51,271 nucleotides of DNA, from positions 1-51,271 of the forward strand of contig NW_005179186.1 in assembly GCF_000350225.1 (NCBI RefSeq), read 5' to 3'. The position numbers and the translations under genes were made by a program. This DNA comes from Chondrus crispus. Taxonomy: Eukaryota > Rhodophyta > Florideophyceae > Gigartinales > Gigartinaceae. The notes beneath the pieces were generated by a model. It was not told the DNA's origin, did not search any database, and saw only the letters and a program-made list of their open reading frames with translations. Numbering within the stretch: position 1 is the first letter of the stretch; each line of letters starts with the position of its first letter. Of this stretch, positions 19,570 through 31,227 are shown one piece after another.

Positions 19570-20697
19570 TGTAGTGCAATACGCACCTGAAAAGGGGGGT
19601 GAAAAGAAAAGAAAATATTTGGATATGAAGAGTGGTCCGGGTTGGGGGACACACGTGTGAATAATTGCACAGTTTTAATTTTTAATTATTTTATTTTATT
19701 TAGTTAATTAGTTGGCATTAATTTTGCTGACACTAGATTAGATCTAGGATCTAGCGCCGCGAGCTTCTGTAGTGGCTCCGGCAGGGCGATATATACCTTA
19801 GCCCTCTGACCCCCAAGTCAGTAAAGGTAACCCGAGTTGCCAGAGTTGAATATCGCCTTGGTCGAAGTCCGTCGTTCCCAAGACGTTCCCTTTTACCACA
19901 GATTACGTTACCCTTTGCGCTCGGGGGTTCCCTTTCCTTTTCCTTTATTTCACCTATCCTTTTCTATTTCTATCTTTATTTCTATTCCCTTATCTTGTGT
20001 TGGTTCCACAGTGCCTGATTGCGATCTGCATTGTGACGACTGGAGTCATCGGGCTCTTGTGTTGGTTCTTTTGTTTGTTGTTGGTGCCATCGGCTTTGGT
20101 TGCGACTGGACCGGTGTAGGTGTCTTGGCCATCGGGCGACACGTGGGTGTAGCGCTGCTACTTGTTTACGTCCACCGACGGAGGCTGTTGCAACGACGTT
20201 TCCCTCGAAGGTCCTGTTGTGTATACAGGACAGTGTTGGTTCCATCGGGTACAGGTTGCGACCGTTCCGGTGTCGGTACTTTGCCATCGGGCAGTACGGA
20301 GGTGTAGCGCTGCTACGTGTTTGCTAATTACCGTCCGGCTGCGTTGCGACGCCCCCGTCGAAGACCTTATCAAGGGTATAAGGTGTAACAGGCGCTCCGC
20401 GAGCATTGGCTTTACGACCCATCGGGCCCGGCTTCTTAATCGCCGCCCCAAACCCGCCGAGCAACTGCCTGTACAAGACTCTACCACCATTCGTCCCGGG
20501 GCGGGCCTCTTCCTTTTGCCACCCCCCTGTCAGGGACTTGAGCTACTATGGGCCGCAAACCCACTTAAAGGGAAAGGGAGAATCGGACACTCTGTAGGGC
20601 TGTGCCGTCGGCAACTCTTGTTGGTTGTTGTTTGTTGATTGTGTTGTCGCTGGACCGTGGGACCCTGGTTCTGGCCTGACAGGCACATTGCACTACA
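19570..20697 (+). repeat. Gypsy-2 5' LTR
   Basis: Starts TGTAGTGCAAT and ends ATTGCACTACA, an 11-base inverted terminal repeat with the canonical TG...CA ends. It is almost identical to 30078-31205. A 156-codon open frame (19837-20307) appears in both copies, but this follows from LTR identity and is not evidence of a gene. Confidence 0.96.
19788..19797 (+). promoter_or_regulatory. Candidate TATA box in the LTR
   Basis: GATATATACC lies 219 bases into the LTR and is preserved in the other LTR (30296-30305). It is a plausible core promoter for the full-length transcript. A GATCTAGGATCTAG repeat-like block lies about 35 bases upstream. Confidence 0.4.
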
Positions 20698-20701
20698 TAA
20701 G

Positions 20702-20719
20702 TGGTCTCCCGACCTAGAA
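20702..20719 (+). other. Gypsy-2 primer-binding site
   Basis: TGGTCTCCCGACCTAGAA begins four bases after the LTR. Read as complement it gives a tRNA 3' end with CCA, a discriminator A, a 7-base acceptor strand (TCGGGAG) and a T-stem-like CTAGG. This matches tRNA layout. I cannot name the tRNA. Confidence 0.6.
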
Positions 20720-20817
20720 TCTGGAAACTACGAAGCCCGACCTAGAATCTGGAACTGAACATGGAAGTCGGAAATAGGTAAATTAGTTCGATTGGTCTGG
20801 TTTATTAAGAGCGGACC

Positions 20818-22097
20818 ATGGCATCAAGCCAACCCAAGGACGTTGGTCCTGGGGGCAGACGGGCTGGATCAGCTCAAGAGTCGAGGATTCCGCGAGGACC
20901 TCGTACACGTAGCCAAGAACATTCGGCTACTGATCCAGTTGCAGAAGCGTCCCCTTCGGGGACAGCCGTTGAGAAAAATGGCCTGGAAGAGAAGTTCGAG
21001 AAGTTGAGCGAGGAGATTCGTCAGGAGACGAAGAGCAAGCTCGACGAACTTCTGGGCATTTTCAGAAGCAACAGGAGTGCTAAAATCCGAGTTCCGCGCT
21101 GCGCTTGAAGAGCTGACGGCCCGTGTGGTTCTCGTTGAGAATTTAAGTACCGATGCGTCCCCGGGCCGAGATCCGGAAGTGCTGGATTCGCTAAAGCTCG
21201 CCGCGAAAGAAGCGCGGCGAGACCCGAATCAGGCCCTGGAAACGCTGGCCAAGACAAGGAGCAGCATCGACGACCGGCGCTACCGCGCTTCGCGGCGACT
21301 CAAGGACCTTGAGCAAGCTGCGGGCCGGGCCGAACCAAGTTTGGACGCGGGACCGCTCTCCGACGGAGAAGAAATCGACAGTCCAACGAAGAAGGACAAG
21401 TCAGTCCGAACCCGGGATCCCAAGTGGAAGAGCCCCAAGTCGGCTAAGGGCCGAAAGAAGAAGAAAAGTCACTGTAGTGACGACCGCGAAAATTGCGACT
21501 CAAATTCGGAGTCGAATGTTTCAGAAAAAATGGTGACGACGGCTCGTCGAACCATTCAAGAAATTCCGACCGAAGATCGACAGAAGGGAATGGAATTTCG
21601 TCAAATAAGAAGAGCTCCAAACGAGGCGGAGTCACTTCGTCCGCCTCGCGGAGAGACAAGGAAGCGGAGCCAGAAAACATCGCGACGCGGCGCCTTCCGC
21701 GATGGGAGGAGTCGGAGGAATTAAACCCGACCAATCACCTTTTCAAGAAGTTGCTTTCGTACAGGACGTACCGCCTACGGAACCCGCAGACACGTTTGTC
21801 GGCAAGCGGCGGACCGCCGTGCGAAAGATCAGAAGAGACATACCACCTAAGGTGAAGAGAGACAATACGTTCACAGGAGACGATGGCGTATTAGTTCTAG
21901 ACTTTTTAGCTAAGATAGTCCAAGAATTCGACACCCAGGAGATGAACGAAGGCCAAGCGATCCGCTTGCTACCGGAGTTCCTCAGCGGAATCGCCTTGAG
22001 ACAGTACACTTCGGTGTCACAAACGGCGGGGTCCCACCATGGGAAAATATCCGTCTCACCCGAGGGCCGTATTCAAGAGCAATACCACCATTGGTGA
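20818..22097 (+). pseudogene. Gypsy-2 gag, frameshifted and truncated
   Basis: ATG at 20818 opens a 96-codon segment rich in Ser, Gly and charged residues (EKFEKLSEEIRQETKSKLDE, coiled-coil-like). The frame moves to 21077-21724, then to 21702-22097. The last part resembles a retrotransposon gag core: DNTFTGDDGVLVLDFLAKIV, then IRLLPEFLSGIALRQY. The core stops soon after that, and no nucleocapsid zinc knuckle or protease (no Asp-Ser/Thr-Gly) follows before the reverse transcriptase. The end of gag and the protease therefore appear deleted. The N-terminal half has no domain I recognise. Confidence 0.65.
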
Positions 22098-23929
22098 GGT
22101 ACTTGGAATTCAAGGAAGGGATGAGGAAAAATTTACTAATTCTACCCCGCCGCCTACGGGCGAGAGAAGATGCGAACCGTCGGAACAAGATCGCGAGGAC
22201 CAGCAAGGAGAACGGGAGGAAGAGCTCTCCGCGACGGCAACTACGAAGCCGGAGCGGCGGATTGAGCTTCCCCCGCCGGACGTGAAGGAGCTCAACCTGA
22301 GCCACGTGCCGGACCGGCTGCGCGGAAGATTGCGCCGGATGTTAAAAAAATATTCCCGCATGTGAGATGGGACCCTTGGTGAGATCAACACCACGGTCCA
22401 CCGGATTGAACTGGCCCCGGATACAAGGCCAATTGCACAAGCTCCCTACCGAGCCGGTCCAAAGGCTCGGGAGGTCGAGGACGCAGAAGTAGAGAAGATG
22501 GTAGAAGCAGGAGTCATCGAGCCGGCGCAGTCAGAATGGGCGTCGCCCGTTTTATTAGTGCCCAGGCCGGATGGATCGATGCGCTTTTTGTGTAGACTAC
22601 CGCAGGTTAAACGCAGTAACGGTGAAGGACACGTACCCTTTGCCGCGCATGGATGAGTGTCTGGACTCGTTGGGAGACACCAAGGTCTTTTCCGCGTTGG
22701 ACGCGATTTCAGGGTATTGGCAGATGCCTATTCCGGAAGCGGACCGCGACAACACAGCTTTTTCGTGCCACTCAGGTCTCTACCGTTTTTCAAGAATGCC
22801 CTTCGGGCTTACCAATGCGCCAGCGACATTTCAGAAAGCTATGGATATCCTGCTCTCTCCGTTCCGCTGGAAATGCTGTCTGGTATACCTAGATGATATC
22901 ATCATCTTCAGCAAATTCTGGGAAGAGCACATCGTCTACGTTGACGAAATACTGTCTGTATTGGAAAAGGCAGGTGTGAAGCTCAAGCTTTGCAAGTGCG
23001 AATTTTTCGTCGAAAAGATCAAGTACCTGGGCCATGTCGTTCGGCCAGGTACATTGGAAGTTGACGCCGCGCAAACCGCCGCACTGGAACAAGTGAGGTA
23101 CCCTCAAACGCAGACCCAGCTCAGGAGCTTCTTGGGACTCTGTAATGTCTACCGCAGGTTTGTCCCACATTACGCGAAAATCGCGCATCCGCTCAATCAA
23201 CTATTGAAGAAGGGACAACCGGTCCAGTTGGAAGGATTCGACGAACCGTGCGAAAAAGCTTTTCAAAAGCTCAAAGACGCTATCTTGGCGCCACCGGTGT
23301 TGGTGCTGCCGAAGAAGGACCTACCATACTCGGTAGACACCGATGCAAGCGACTATCAAATCGGCGCTGCATTATTTCAAACGCATCCGGATGCGCAACG
23401 TAAACCCATCGGGTTCTTTTCAAAAACGTTAGCCGCAGCCGAGAGAAACTATTCTGTATCAGAAAAAGAATGTCTAGCGGTAATTTGGGCCCTACAGACT
23501 CTAAGACCATATCTATATGGCGAGCACTTCATTGTGCATACCGACCATGCCTCATTAAGGTGGTTGATGAACGTAACCGACCCCAGCGGGAGATTAATCC
23601 GATGGAGGCTACACCTCTCGGAATTTGATTTCCAAATCAAGTACAAGAAGGGCAAGGCTAACAGCCAAGGTGATGCCCTGTCAAGACTACGGACCGCTGG
23701 AGAAACCGTCGACGACGAAATTCCATGCTTTATGGCCGAACCGGCCGACGGAACAGTGGAGTACGAGGACAATTCTGACGCGTTAGACTACATCCTCGCT
23801 CTTGAGGGGGGGCCGCCTCTGATCGCCTCGATCAATTCCAAGCTGTCACTCCGGAGGAGCTTATTCGCGAGCAAGCCGTCGACCCCTTCTGCAACCGCAT
23901 CAAGGAAGAAATGGACGCCGGAAAAGTGA
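22098..23929 (+). pseudogene. Gypsy-2 reverse transcriptase and RNase H
   Basis: A linker frame (22039-22365) ends LKKYSRM and a TGA where Trp would fit. The same frame goes on with DGTLGEINTTVHRIELAPDT and GVIEPAQSEWASPVLLVPRP. It shifts at a T5 run near 22588 into the main frame with FCVDYRRLNAVTVKDTYPLP, SALDAISGYWQM, RMPFGLTNAPATFQKAMD, the catalytic YLDDIIIFS (22886 on) and FLGLCNVYRRFVPHYAK. RNase H follows with VDTDASDYQIGAALFQ, ERNYSVSEKECLAVIWALQ and VHTDHASLRWLM. The frame is lost at a G7 run near 23807, upstream of the integrase. Confidence 0.93.
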
Positions 23930-25137
23930 GAACTTTCAGCATGGAGACCGAGGAACTCGAAAGAACTCTATGCCGTACCGCGGCGGAGTTTGTACAAGTG
24001 GTGATACCACAATCGTTAAGGGACCGCGTCCTAGGGTTGAGCCACTACGCAAAATTGGCAGGCCACCCGGGAGGCAGGAAACTTTACAAGACATTGACAA
24101 GATATTTTTATTGCCCTACGATGGACCTAGACTGCTATGCAGTCGCAAAGAATTGCGCCGCATGCGCGCGGGAAAGGGTGAAGTTAAGAAGAAACACGAA
24201 GGAAATGAAGCTGTTCACGCCCAAAGCTCCGCGGGAGTTTGTCGCCATCGACATCCTCGGCGAGCTAATTACAACTAAACGAGGAAATCGGTATATTCTC
24301 GTGATCAGCGATCGATACTCGAAACTGGTACGAACTGTACCGTTGAAGAAGATATCAGCTGCGCACATCGCACAAGCCTTCGTTCACCATTGGGTATTCG
24401 TGTACGGACCGCCGGTCAAGCTGCTCTCGAACAATGGAACACAGTTCACGGCCCGGTTCTTTCAGAACGTCTGTCGAATTCTCGGCATACGCAATGTGTT
24501 CACGACTACGTACCACCCGCAAGCCAACGGCCAAGTTGAGAGGTTTAACCGCACGCTGACTTCCGCGGTGCGAAAATATGTTGGAGAGCATCCCAAGGAC
24601 TGGGACCTATTTAGCGACGCCGTGACGTTCGCATACAACACGCAAGTTCATCGAACTGCGAACATCGCGCCCTTCGAGCTGGTGTTAGCTCGGGCGCCAA
24701 GAAGCATTGCGTTACAAGCACAGCCAAGTTTGGAAGGATTTAGCTCGAATCGAGCGTACTACCTGAAATGGCAGTCGTGGTTGGAAAGCCTGATGAAAGG
24801 CGCTGGTAAGAGCTTGCGGAAAGAACAAGCGCGCTACAAGCGAAATTTCGACGCAAGGCTCCGCAAGTCGAAGTATGACATCCCTTCAGGATCATACGTA
24901 TTCCTTTGGAAAGAGCAAGGCACGGCCACCGAGCCGAAACATAAGTTGGCACAAGTGGCTACGGGCCCATATCAAGTGAAGGAGTCAACTGAGAATACGG
25001 TCGTCATTGCCATCGGCGACCAGGAAGAGCGCGTGTCGCGAGATAGAGTCGAATTAGCCCCTAGCCCCATGAACTACACGACGATAGTCGGGCTACGACA
25101 ACCGCTACAATTCCTCAACCGAGAAGGGGAACGATAA
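23810..25137 (+). pseudogene. Gypsy-2 integrase with Asp-to-Asn active-site change
   Basis: Coding resumes one frame over (TPEELIREQAVDPF upstream of 23911) and stays open to 25137. The zinc-binding region has His and His in HYAKLAGHPG and Cys and Cys in NCAACARE. The core has the first Asp in FVAIDILGEL. The second site reads LLSNNGTQFTA where the family has Ser-Asp-Asn-Gly, so the catalytic Asp is Asn (AAC, about 24430). The Glu is in YHPQANGQVERFNRT. The C-terminal part has SYVFLWKEQGT and GPYQVKEST. Integration by this copy's own enzyme is unlikely. Confidence 0.92.
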
Positions 25138-25164
25138 GGACCCGCCACGCAAGCGAAGGATAGG

Positions 25165-25500
25165 ATGGATGACGGACCTTTGATAAATCAAGAAGCTACG
25201 GGCATCCCGCCCGATTTACAAGCGATGGGAGGTTCGGAAGAGCAGGATGAGGATGAGTCGTTGGCTCTTCGGAAGGGGGACGGAGAGTTGGACATGCAGG
25301 AAGAAGGAACCGGAGGTCAGGAGTACGTCATCGACAAAATAGTCGACCACGTTTATCAAGATGGAAAATTAATTCTCAAGGTGGAATGGTATGGCTACGA
25401 GATTGAGGACGCAACGTGAGAGCCTATCTCTCAGCTACCGCGCAGCGCAGTGGTAACCTATTTCCGGAGGAAGAAACTGCCCCTCCCGCCGCAGGTCGCA
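25165..25500 (+). pseudogene. Gypsy-2 chromodomain tail with stop codon
   Basis: In the same frame as the integrase, after a TAA at 25135, an acidic linker leads to YVIDKIVDHVYQDGKLILKV, EWYGYEIEDAT, a TGA at 25417-25419, then EPISQLPRSAVVTYFRR. Chromodomains read WYGY...ATWEP, so the TGA is probably a former Trp TGG. Chromodomains bind methylated histone H3 tails and direct chromoviruses to heterochromatin. Confidence 0.85.
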
Positions 25501-27550
25501 CGCGCGACACCAGGATGAGCTCCATACGGAACGTGATGATGGAAAGCGAAAAGAAGACGCGAGCGGCAACCAGTTTCCTATGCTTTTACCTTCTTAACTG
25601 TTCTATTTTGTTTTTGTTTTTTTGTTGTTGTTTTGTTTTTCTTATGTTTGTTTTCCCTTCCCGAGACGCACCTAGATCGGCCATTTCGGAGCGAGTGTGC
25701 GTAGCTGCAGGAGAACACGACAGGCGCCCAAGGGCGACAGGGGATTGCGAACCGCCGATCGTGATTAAGGCTATAAGCTGTATCTCGAGTCGAGGAAGAA
25801 GTCTGTTCTACAAGGGAACGGGTGTGACGAGAAGATGGGAGAAGAAGGGGATGCATCAGATTGACGAGTGTGCTACCTTCGAGATAAGGTAGAAGGTTGG
25901 GAGGGAACGCAGTCGTTGGGCGACTGCACGCGGACGAGGCAGATCAAGACGACGTGTAGGATGCGAGAAGTGAGAGAACCGCGACCGAAATAGTGGAGAT
26001 AGGATGAAAACAATCGCTCGCCTGGAGGGTGATCGAATCGAGAATCAGCAACCGGATATCGACTCTGTGCGGGGTTATGAGGCTCCAAGGTATTCGCGTG
26101 GTAGCGAACGGGGATGCCCCCGTCGAGAAGTTATCGAGTTGGAAAGTATGTTACGGATCGCGCCGTGGTGAGGAGTAAGGACGGTCCTCACACACGCACG
26201 CCCAGGCGGGATTACGCATGCGGGATATTGTCGAGTCGAGATGGACGCTGTGAACTACAGCACAAAGCTAGCGAGGAATGAGCATAGCGGAAGTAAGGCG
26301 CATCGGCAATGGCGAGAAGGAAAGATGAGGTGAGACGGGCAGGTATGCGTGGCCTAACGCTCATGGAGACAGAGCGGCGAGATGCGCTACATCAGGAAGT
26401 GACGAAGTTACTGCAGCCTCAGGTGGAGACAATACGCAAGTTACGTAGGATCACGCGTCGCATGGGTGTGCACGCAAAGGGACGTTTAGATCAGGGATCC
26501 ATGCTCGTCTGAATCAGTGTGAACGAGAATGCTTGTGAGGTTTTTCACGAATAGACAAAGGACAAGTGGTGCGCGTTGACGCGTGAGACTACACCGTGTG
26601 GAGGGGACAAATTGTTTTGTCGTTTCTGTTGACTTCGTCAACAACGGGAATTGGCTCGACGTCTTCATCAAGGCGATCAACCGCTTGCTTTCCAGTCGGC
26701 CGATCTGCTCCTGCTTCAATCTCTGTTTCGTTCCTGTTCTCCTTTTCCTTTTTTTGGTAATGTCAACGACACAATGCAACTGCGCCCGTCGACCCGCTGA
26801 CGAGGCCATAGCTCACGTTTCTAATTTACGTTCGCCCCAGCCGTGAAGCAAAAACACGCAGACGAAATGAAGGATTGAAGACATTGTCTTGGTTGAGCTG
26901 AACAGCGAGGCTCGGTACAGTATTGTATTCGACGACTCCTACTAGCGCTACCTACGAACGCCTGTGTGAACACTGCTGGTGTGTGGGAAAGGAGGACGAC
27001 CTCCGATCGACGGAAGAAAGACGTTGGAAACTTTTCGGGAACGAGGAATTTGTAGTTGGAGAAGAATTGCGTAACGGAGACGCACTACAGTGGGGCCGCA
27101 TGAAAAAGGTCGTGGATGGAGGGAGAATTGTCAAGGATTCCGGTGAGAACAACGGCAAAGAGGGAAGAGGACCTCCGATACGCGGGGAAAAATTAGTATC
27201 AGGGGTTTGACACGGAGGACGTACAGTGTCATCGCACGAGCAAGAGGATATTAGCAAGGGAAGTGAAAGCATGCGTCCAGAGGAGACTTGGTTTAAGTCG
27301 TACGTGCCTAACGGAGTGGTTCTCTCAGGCGAAAGAAAATTGATTGTTAGACGAGGGAGAAGAGTACGTGTCAGGGACGGGCAAGAGAATGGACCGCATC
27401 CCTGGAGAAGGTCCGAAAGCTCGGCGACAGTGCCGATTGTCCACTGCGTATACTGAGGAGAAATTGGAGAACACGGATTCAGCGAGTGGGTCAGAGACGA
27501 AGAGCCATTTTGACTTCGAAGGGAAAGTCAGCAGTTACCCTTGGGCACCT

Positions 27551-27582
27551 CTGTCGATCGCGCAGCCGTTGGTAACAGCGCT
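27551..27582 (+). repeat. 32-bp direct repeat, copy 1
   Basis: Starts CTGTCGATCGCGCAGCCG and ends AACAGCGCT. It is identical to 27862-27893, 311 bases downstream. Flanks differ. Confidence 0.85.
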
Positions 27583-27861
27583 GATACACGTGTCGACGTG
27601 TGCAGGTGAAATCCTTGTTACGAAATCAGTAGTTGTCACGATCAAAAACGCGTTGTTCGACGCTGCGCGATTTAACCCCGCTCTCGCTCCGACACTGCTA
27701 CAAAGTCGCATCCCGTCGCAGCTATCAACCAGATCACGATCGCTGCCGACACGCTTTTGGAAAAGATACGGAGGGGCAGTGAATGACGCCCCGTGTTACG
27801 GGCTACTGGCAATTGAGGATCGTCTCGATGAGCTCGGAGAATTGGAAGAAAAAGAGAATTA

Positions 27862-27893
27862 CTGTCGATCGCGCAGCCGTTGGTAACAGCGCT
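27862..27893 (+). repeat. 32-bp direct repeat, copy 2
   Basis: Exact copy of 27551-27582. A pair of short direct repeats about 0.3 kb apart can arise by template switching during reverse transcription or by local duplication. Confidence 0.85.
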
Positions 27894-30077
27894 AACTGGA
27901 GACGCAAATCGTGCGCAACAAGAGAATACCCACTACCCAAACTGAGATGCATCAATATCTCCCCCTTCGCTCTAGTAATGACTTATTAGAGCTGAACTTC
28001 GTAGTTCGTTTCTCACAAACGCCTGATGGGCAGTTGGACACCACTTCAGGACTGTCGTGTTCGACCGTCGGACGAAACGCGAAGGATATCCAGACGGCAA
28101 CGAACCTGAGTCGCCGTCAACATGTTTGTTCTCCGGCCAAGTGCAGGGAGTTGGACCGAGGCGGCTTAACGGAGATCGAACTGAACCGTGGCACGCCGCC
28201 TCGTCGACCTTGACCCATCAATAATGTCGTGCTCCGAAAGATCGAAATGCCATCTACTTTCTCACTAGTTAGTTTTTTTGAAGAGGTTCCGGTCGCGAGC
28301 AAACGGAAACTCAAGGGCCAGAACTTCCCTGCGATCCTTTGAAATTATTTTTTGACGCGGACGTCGAAGCTTCGTGTAATTCGTAAGAATAACGATCTAG
28401 GAACCGACCAGCAGGTCCGACGCCGTGACACGAACCGGGCATGCTCAGTGTACCTAGGCAGTGTTCTGTGTACTCTATCACCCAACGAGTGCGCTGTAAC
28501 TGTCGACAACTAGCCAGAGATCAAGGACGTTGTTTTAGCCGGCTGCCCAGGTCACCTCCACCGCGTTACGAAAAAGGAAAACCTATTTATATATATTTTT
28601 TTGGACATGTCGGGGAGAGCGGAGCGGAAGTCAATATGACCACAGCAAAATGGACTTTCGCACGTGATCAGTCACCGGCAGAAAGAGAAACTCGTTGACC
28701 TCGCCACATCGAAAATCGCAGAACGAGGTATCCCCTGCACAGGCTTTGAGAAGGCGACAGGAGACACTCACGACGTCTTCATCGCGCTATTTCAAGGACA
28801 AAATTGAAACGGGGCGTTTGAGCATTGTGCACGGAACTCACCCTTGAGGTCGGCGGGTCCGACCGAAGGGATCGAAAATAGCAACGACCCCTACTTATTT
28901 TTTATTTCGACCTATCGAAGCTTCTCCGCGACTTATCAAGGATACCAATTATGAGTTTCGCCGAAGAAGCCGCGAGGACAATAGGACACTGTCCGTTTGG
29001 AAGACGGAGTTCGAAAAGAAGCGGGAGGAAGAATAGGGAAATTGTCGGAGACCTGAACTGGAGCGGGTTATCTCCCTGATAGGCACAAAAGGAGAAATGG
29101 GGGATCGAATCGAGTTTCGATTACTCCAAGAGCCCTACGTTTTTTATGTGTGGCTATCGTCCCGAGACGGAATCTCAGAGGAGGTAATCATGTGTTGGGG
29201 AGCTGGGATATTGTCTCGTGGAGGCGTGAACATAAGCATCGGGAAAGCCTGAAAGTTAAAAAAGATGGGGGCCTTTCTGCAGGTGGAGAGCGGTCCGTGG
29301 GCCGATCAATGAAAAACAAAGAGGGCGTGACTCCCCAGTCGACGATCTGGTGGACGAGCGGAGGAAAAGAGAAGGAAATAGGGGATGTGCAACTGCAGTA
29401 GCAGAGGTGCCCGGGAAATGGACAAGAGAAGGGAGACAGTAACGGGGAAAAGAGAAGGAAAGTGGAGAGAAGAAGATGCGACCGCGGCGATGGGGCGTAT
29501 GAAAAAAGAGGAGGAAGTTGACAGGAGACGGAAATGCAATTTATTTTCGGTGGAACGAAGGGAAGTGTCGACGATGAGACGACACTCTCAGAGGACAATG
29601 ATCCGAACGAAGGGGGATTTGTCCTGGAAGCATACCGGCGCCATCGGCGAACGAGTAAGCAATGTCATCGAAGGCGCATGCACCGATCACTGAGAACCAT
29701 TTAGCGGAAGCAAAAAGCTCAGGATTAAGGCGCATGGCTTATCGTGGAGCTCCGACGCAGCAGGGTATCGACGTGAGGACGGAGCGTTAGGATCAGAGTC
29801 GATGTGCCCGACAGGGCCGGCATGTTAGGAATCAGGGGGTAATCGAGGGATGGAACGAAGACTTAGAGGGTCGTGGGAAGTGGAAGAAAAGCCCACGCTG
29901 GGGCGCTTCCGTTTGGTACCACCACTCGAGTGGCTCGGGGATGAAGGAAACATGGGGCCCGTCTTGCTCTTGCACTTTCACCGAATACCGGATGCGGCGG
30001 TGTAGGAGTTATGAGAGAAACGGCGAGGAGATTATACGATGGCGGAGCGGCGTACAAAAGCGCTCGGAACGGGGATA

Positions 30078-31205
30078 TGTAGTGCAATACGCACCTGAAA
30101 AGGGGGGTGAAAAGAAAAGAAAATATTTGGATATGAAAAGTGATCCGGGTTGGGGGACACACGTGTGAATAATTGCACAGTTTTAATTTTTAATTATTTT
30201 ATTTTATTTAGTTAATTAGTTGGCATTAATTTTGCTGACACTAGATTAGATCTAGGATCTAGCGCCGCGAGCTACTGTAGTGGCTCCGGCGGGGCGATAT
30301 ATACCTTAGCCCTCTGACCCCCAAGTCAGTAAAGGTAACCCGAGTTGCCAGAGTTGAATATCGCCTTGGTCGAAGTCCGTCGTTCCCAAGACGTTCCCTT
30401 TTACCACAGATTACGTTACCCTTTGCGCTCGGGGGTTCCCTTTCCTTTTCCTTTATTTCACCTATCCTTTTCTATTTCTATCTTTATTTCTATTCCCTTA
30501 TCTTGTGTTGGTTCCACAGTGCCTGATTGCGATCCGCATTGTGACGACTGGAGTCATCGGGCTCTTGTGTTGGTTCTTTTGTTTGTTGTTGGTGCCATCG
30601 GCTTTGGTTGCGACTGGACCGGTGTAGGTGTCCTGGCCATCGGGCGACAAGTGGGTGTAGCGCTGCTACTTGTTTACGTCCACCGACGGAGGCTGTTGCA
30701 ACGACGTTTCCCTCGAAGGTCCTGTTGTGTATACAGGACAGTGTTGGTTCCATCGGGTACAGGTTGCGACCGTTCCGGTGTCGGTACTTTGCCATCGGGC
30801 AGTACGGAGGTGTAGCGCTGCTACGTGTTTGCTAATTACCGTCCGGCTGCGTTGCGACGCCCCCGTCGAAGACCTTATCAAGGGTATAAGGTGTAACAGG
30901 CGCTCCGCGAGCATTGGCTTTACGACCCATCGGGCCCGGCTTCTTAATCGCCGCCCCAAACCCGCCGAGCAACTGCCTGTACAAGACTCTACCACCATTC
31001 GTCCCGGGGCGGGCCTCTTCCTTTTGCCACCCCCCTGTCAGGGACTTGAGCTACTGTGGGCCGCAAACCCACTTAAAGAGAAAGGGAGAATCGGACACTC
31101 TGTAGGGCTGTGCCGTCGGCAACTCTTGTTGGTTGTTGGTTGTTGATTGTGTTGTCGCTGGACCGTGGGACCCTGGTTCTGGCCTGACAGGCACATTGCA
31201 CTACA
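30078..31205 (+). repeat. Gypsy-2 3' LTR
   Basis: Same length as the 5' LTR with about ten substitutions seen by eye, for example in GAGCTACTGTAG versus GAGCTTCTGTAG and TACTGTGGG versus TACTATGGG. It ends ATTGCACTACA and is followed by the duplication CATAC (31206-31210). Confidence 0.96.
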
Positions 31206-31210
31206 CATAC
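31206..31210. repeat. Gypsy-2 target-site duplication, right
   Basis: CATAC, matching 19565-19569. The bases after it (TTATCGCATTACTCTGA) restore the final codons and stop of the interrupted pogo-3 transposase. Confidence 0.93.
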
Positions 31211-31227
31211 TTATCGCATTACTCTGA

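Larger units (their letters stand above)
25501..30077 (+). other. 4.6-kb gypsy-2 tail with no recognised gene
   Basis: Open frames of 60-180 codons are scattered in all frames without domains. The longest plus-strand ones (26309-26512, 27344-27886) are charged or low-complexity. Purine-rich stretches are frequent, especially 29385-29480. A 32-bp direct repeat lies at 27551 and 27862. In most Ty3/gypsy elements the 3' LTR follows within a few hundred bases of the integrase, so this tail is unusual. It could be an untranslated region, a decayed extra gene or captured DNA. Confidence 0.55.
19570..31205 (+). mobile_element. Full-length Ty3/gypsy chromovirus (gypsy-2)
   Basis: An 11,636-bp element with two 1,128-bp LTRs, a CATAC duplication, a primer site, and gag, reverse transcriptase, RNase H, integrase and chromodomain in gypsy order. 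By eye the LTRs differ at about ten positions, so insertion is recent relative to gypsy-1 and gypsy-3. The body is defective: at least four frame changes, in-frame TGA codons, no visible protease, and 4.6 kb of unexplained sequence between chromodomain and 3' LTR. Only a short purine stretch (GGAACGGGGA, 30066-30075) precedes the 3' LTR as a possible polypurine tract. Confidence 0.95.

Noticed and set aside
19837..20307. 156-codon open frame found again, nearly unchanged, at 30345-30815
   Set aside because: Both lie in the LTRs of gypsy-2, so the similarity comes from LTR identity. No domain, and LTRs of this family are not expected to code.
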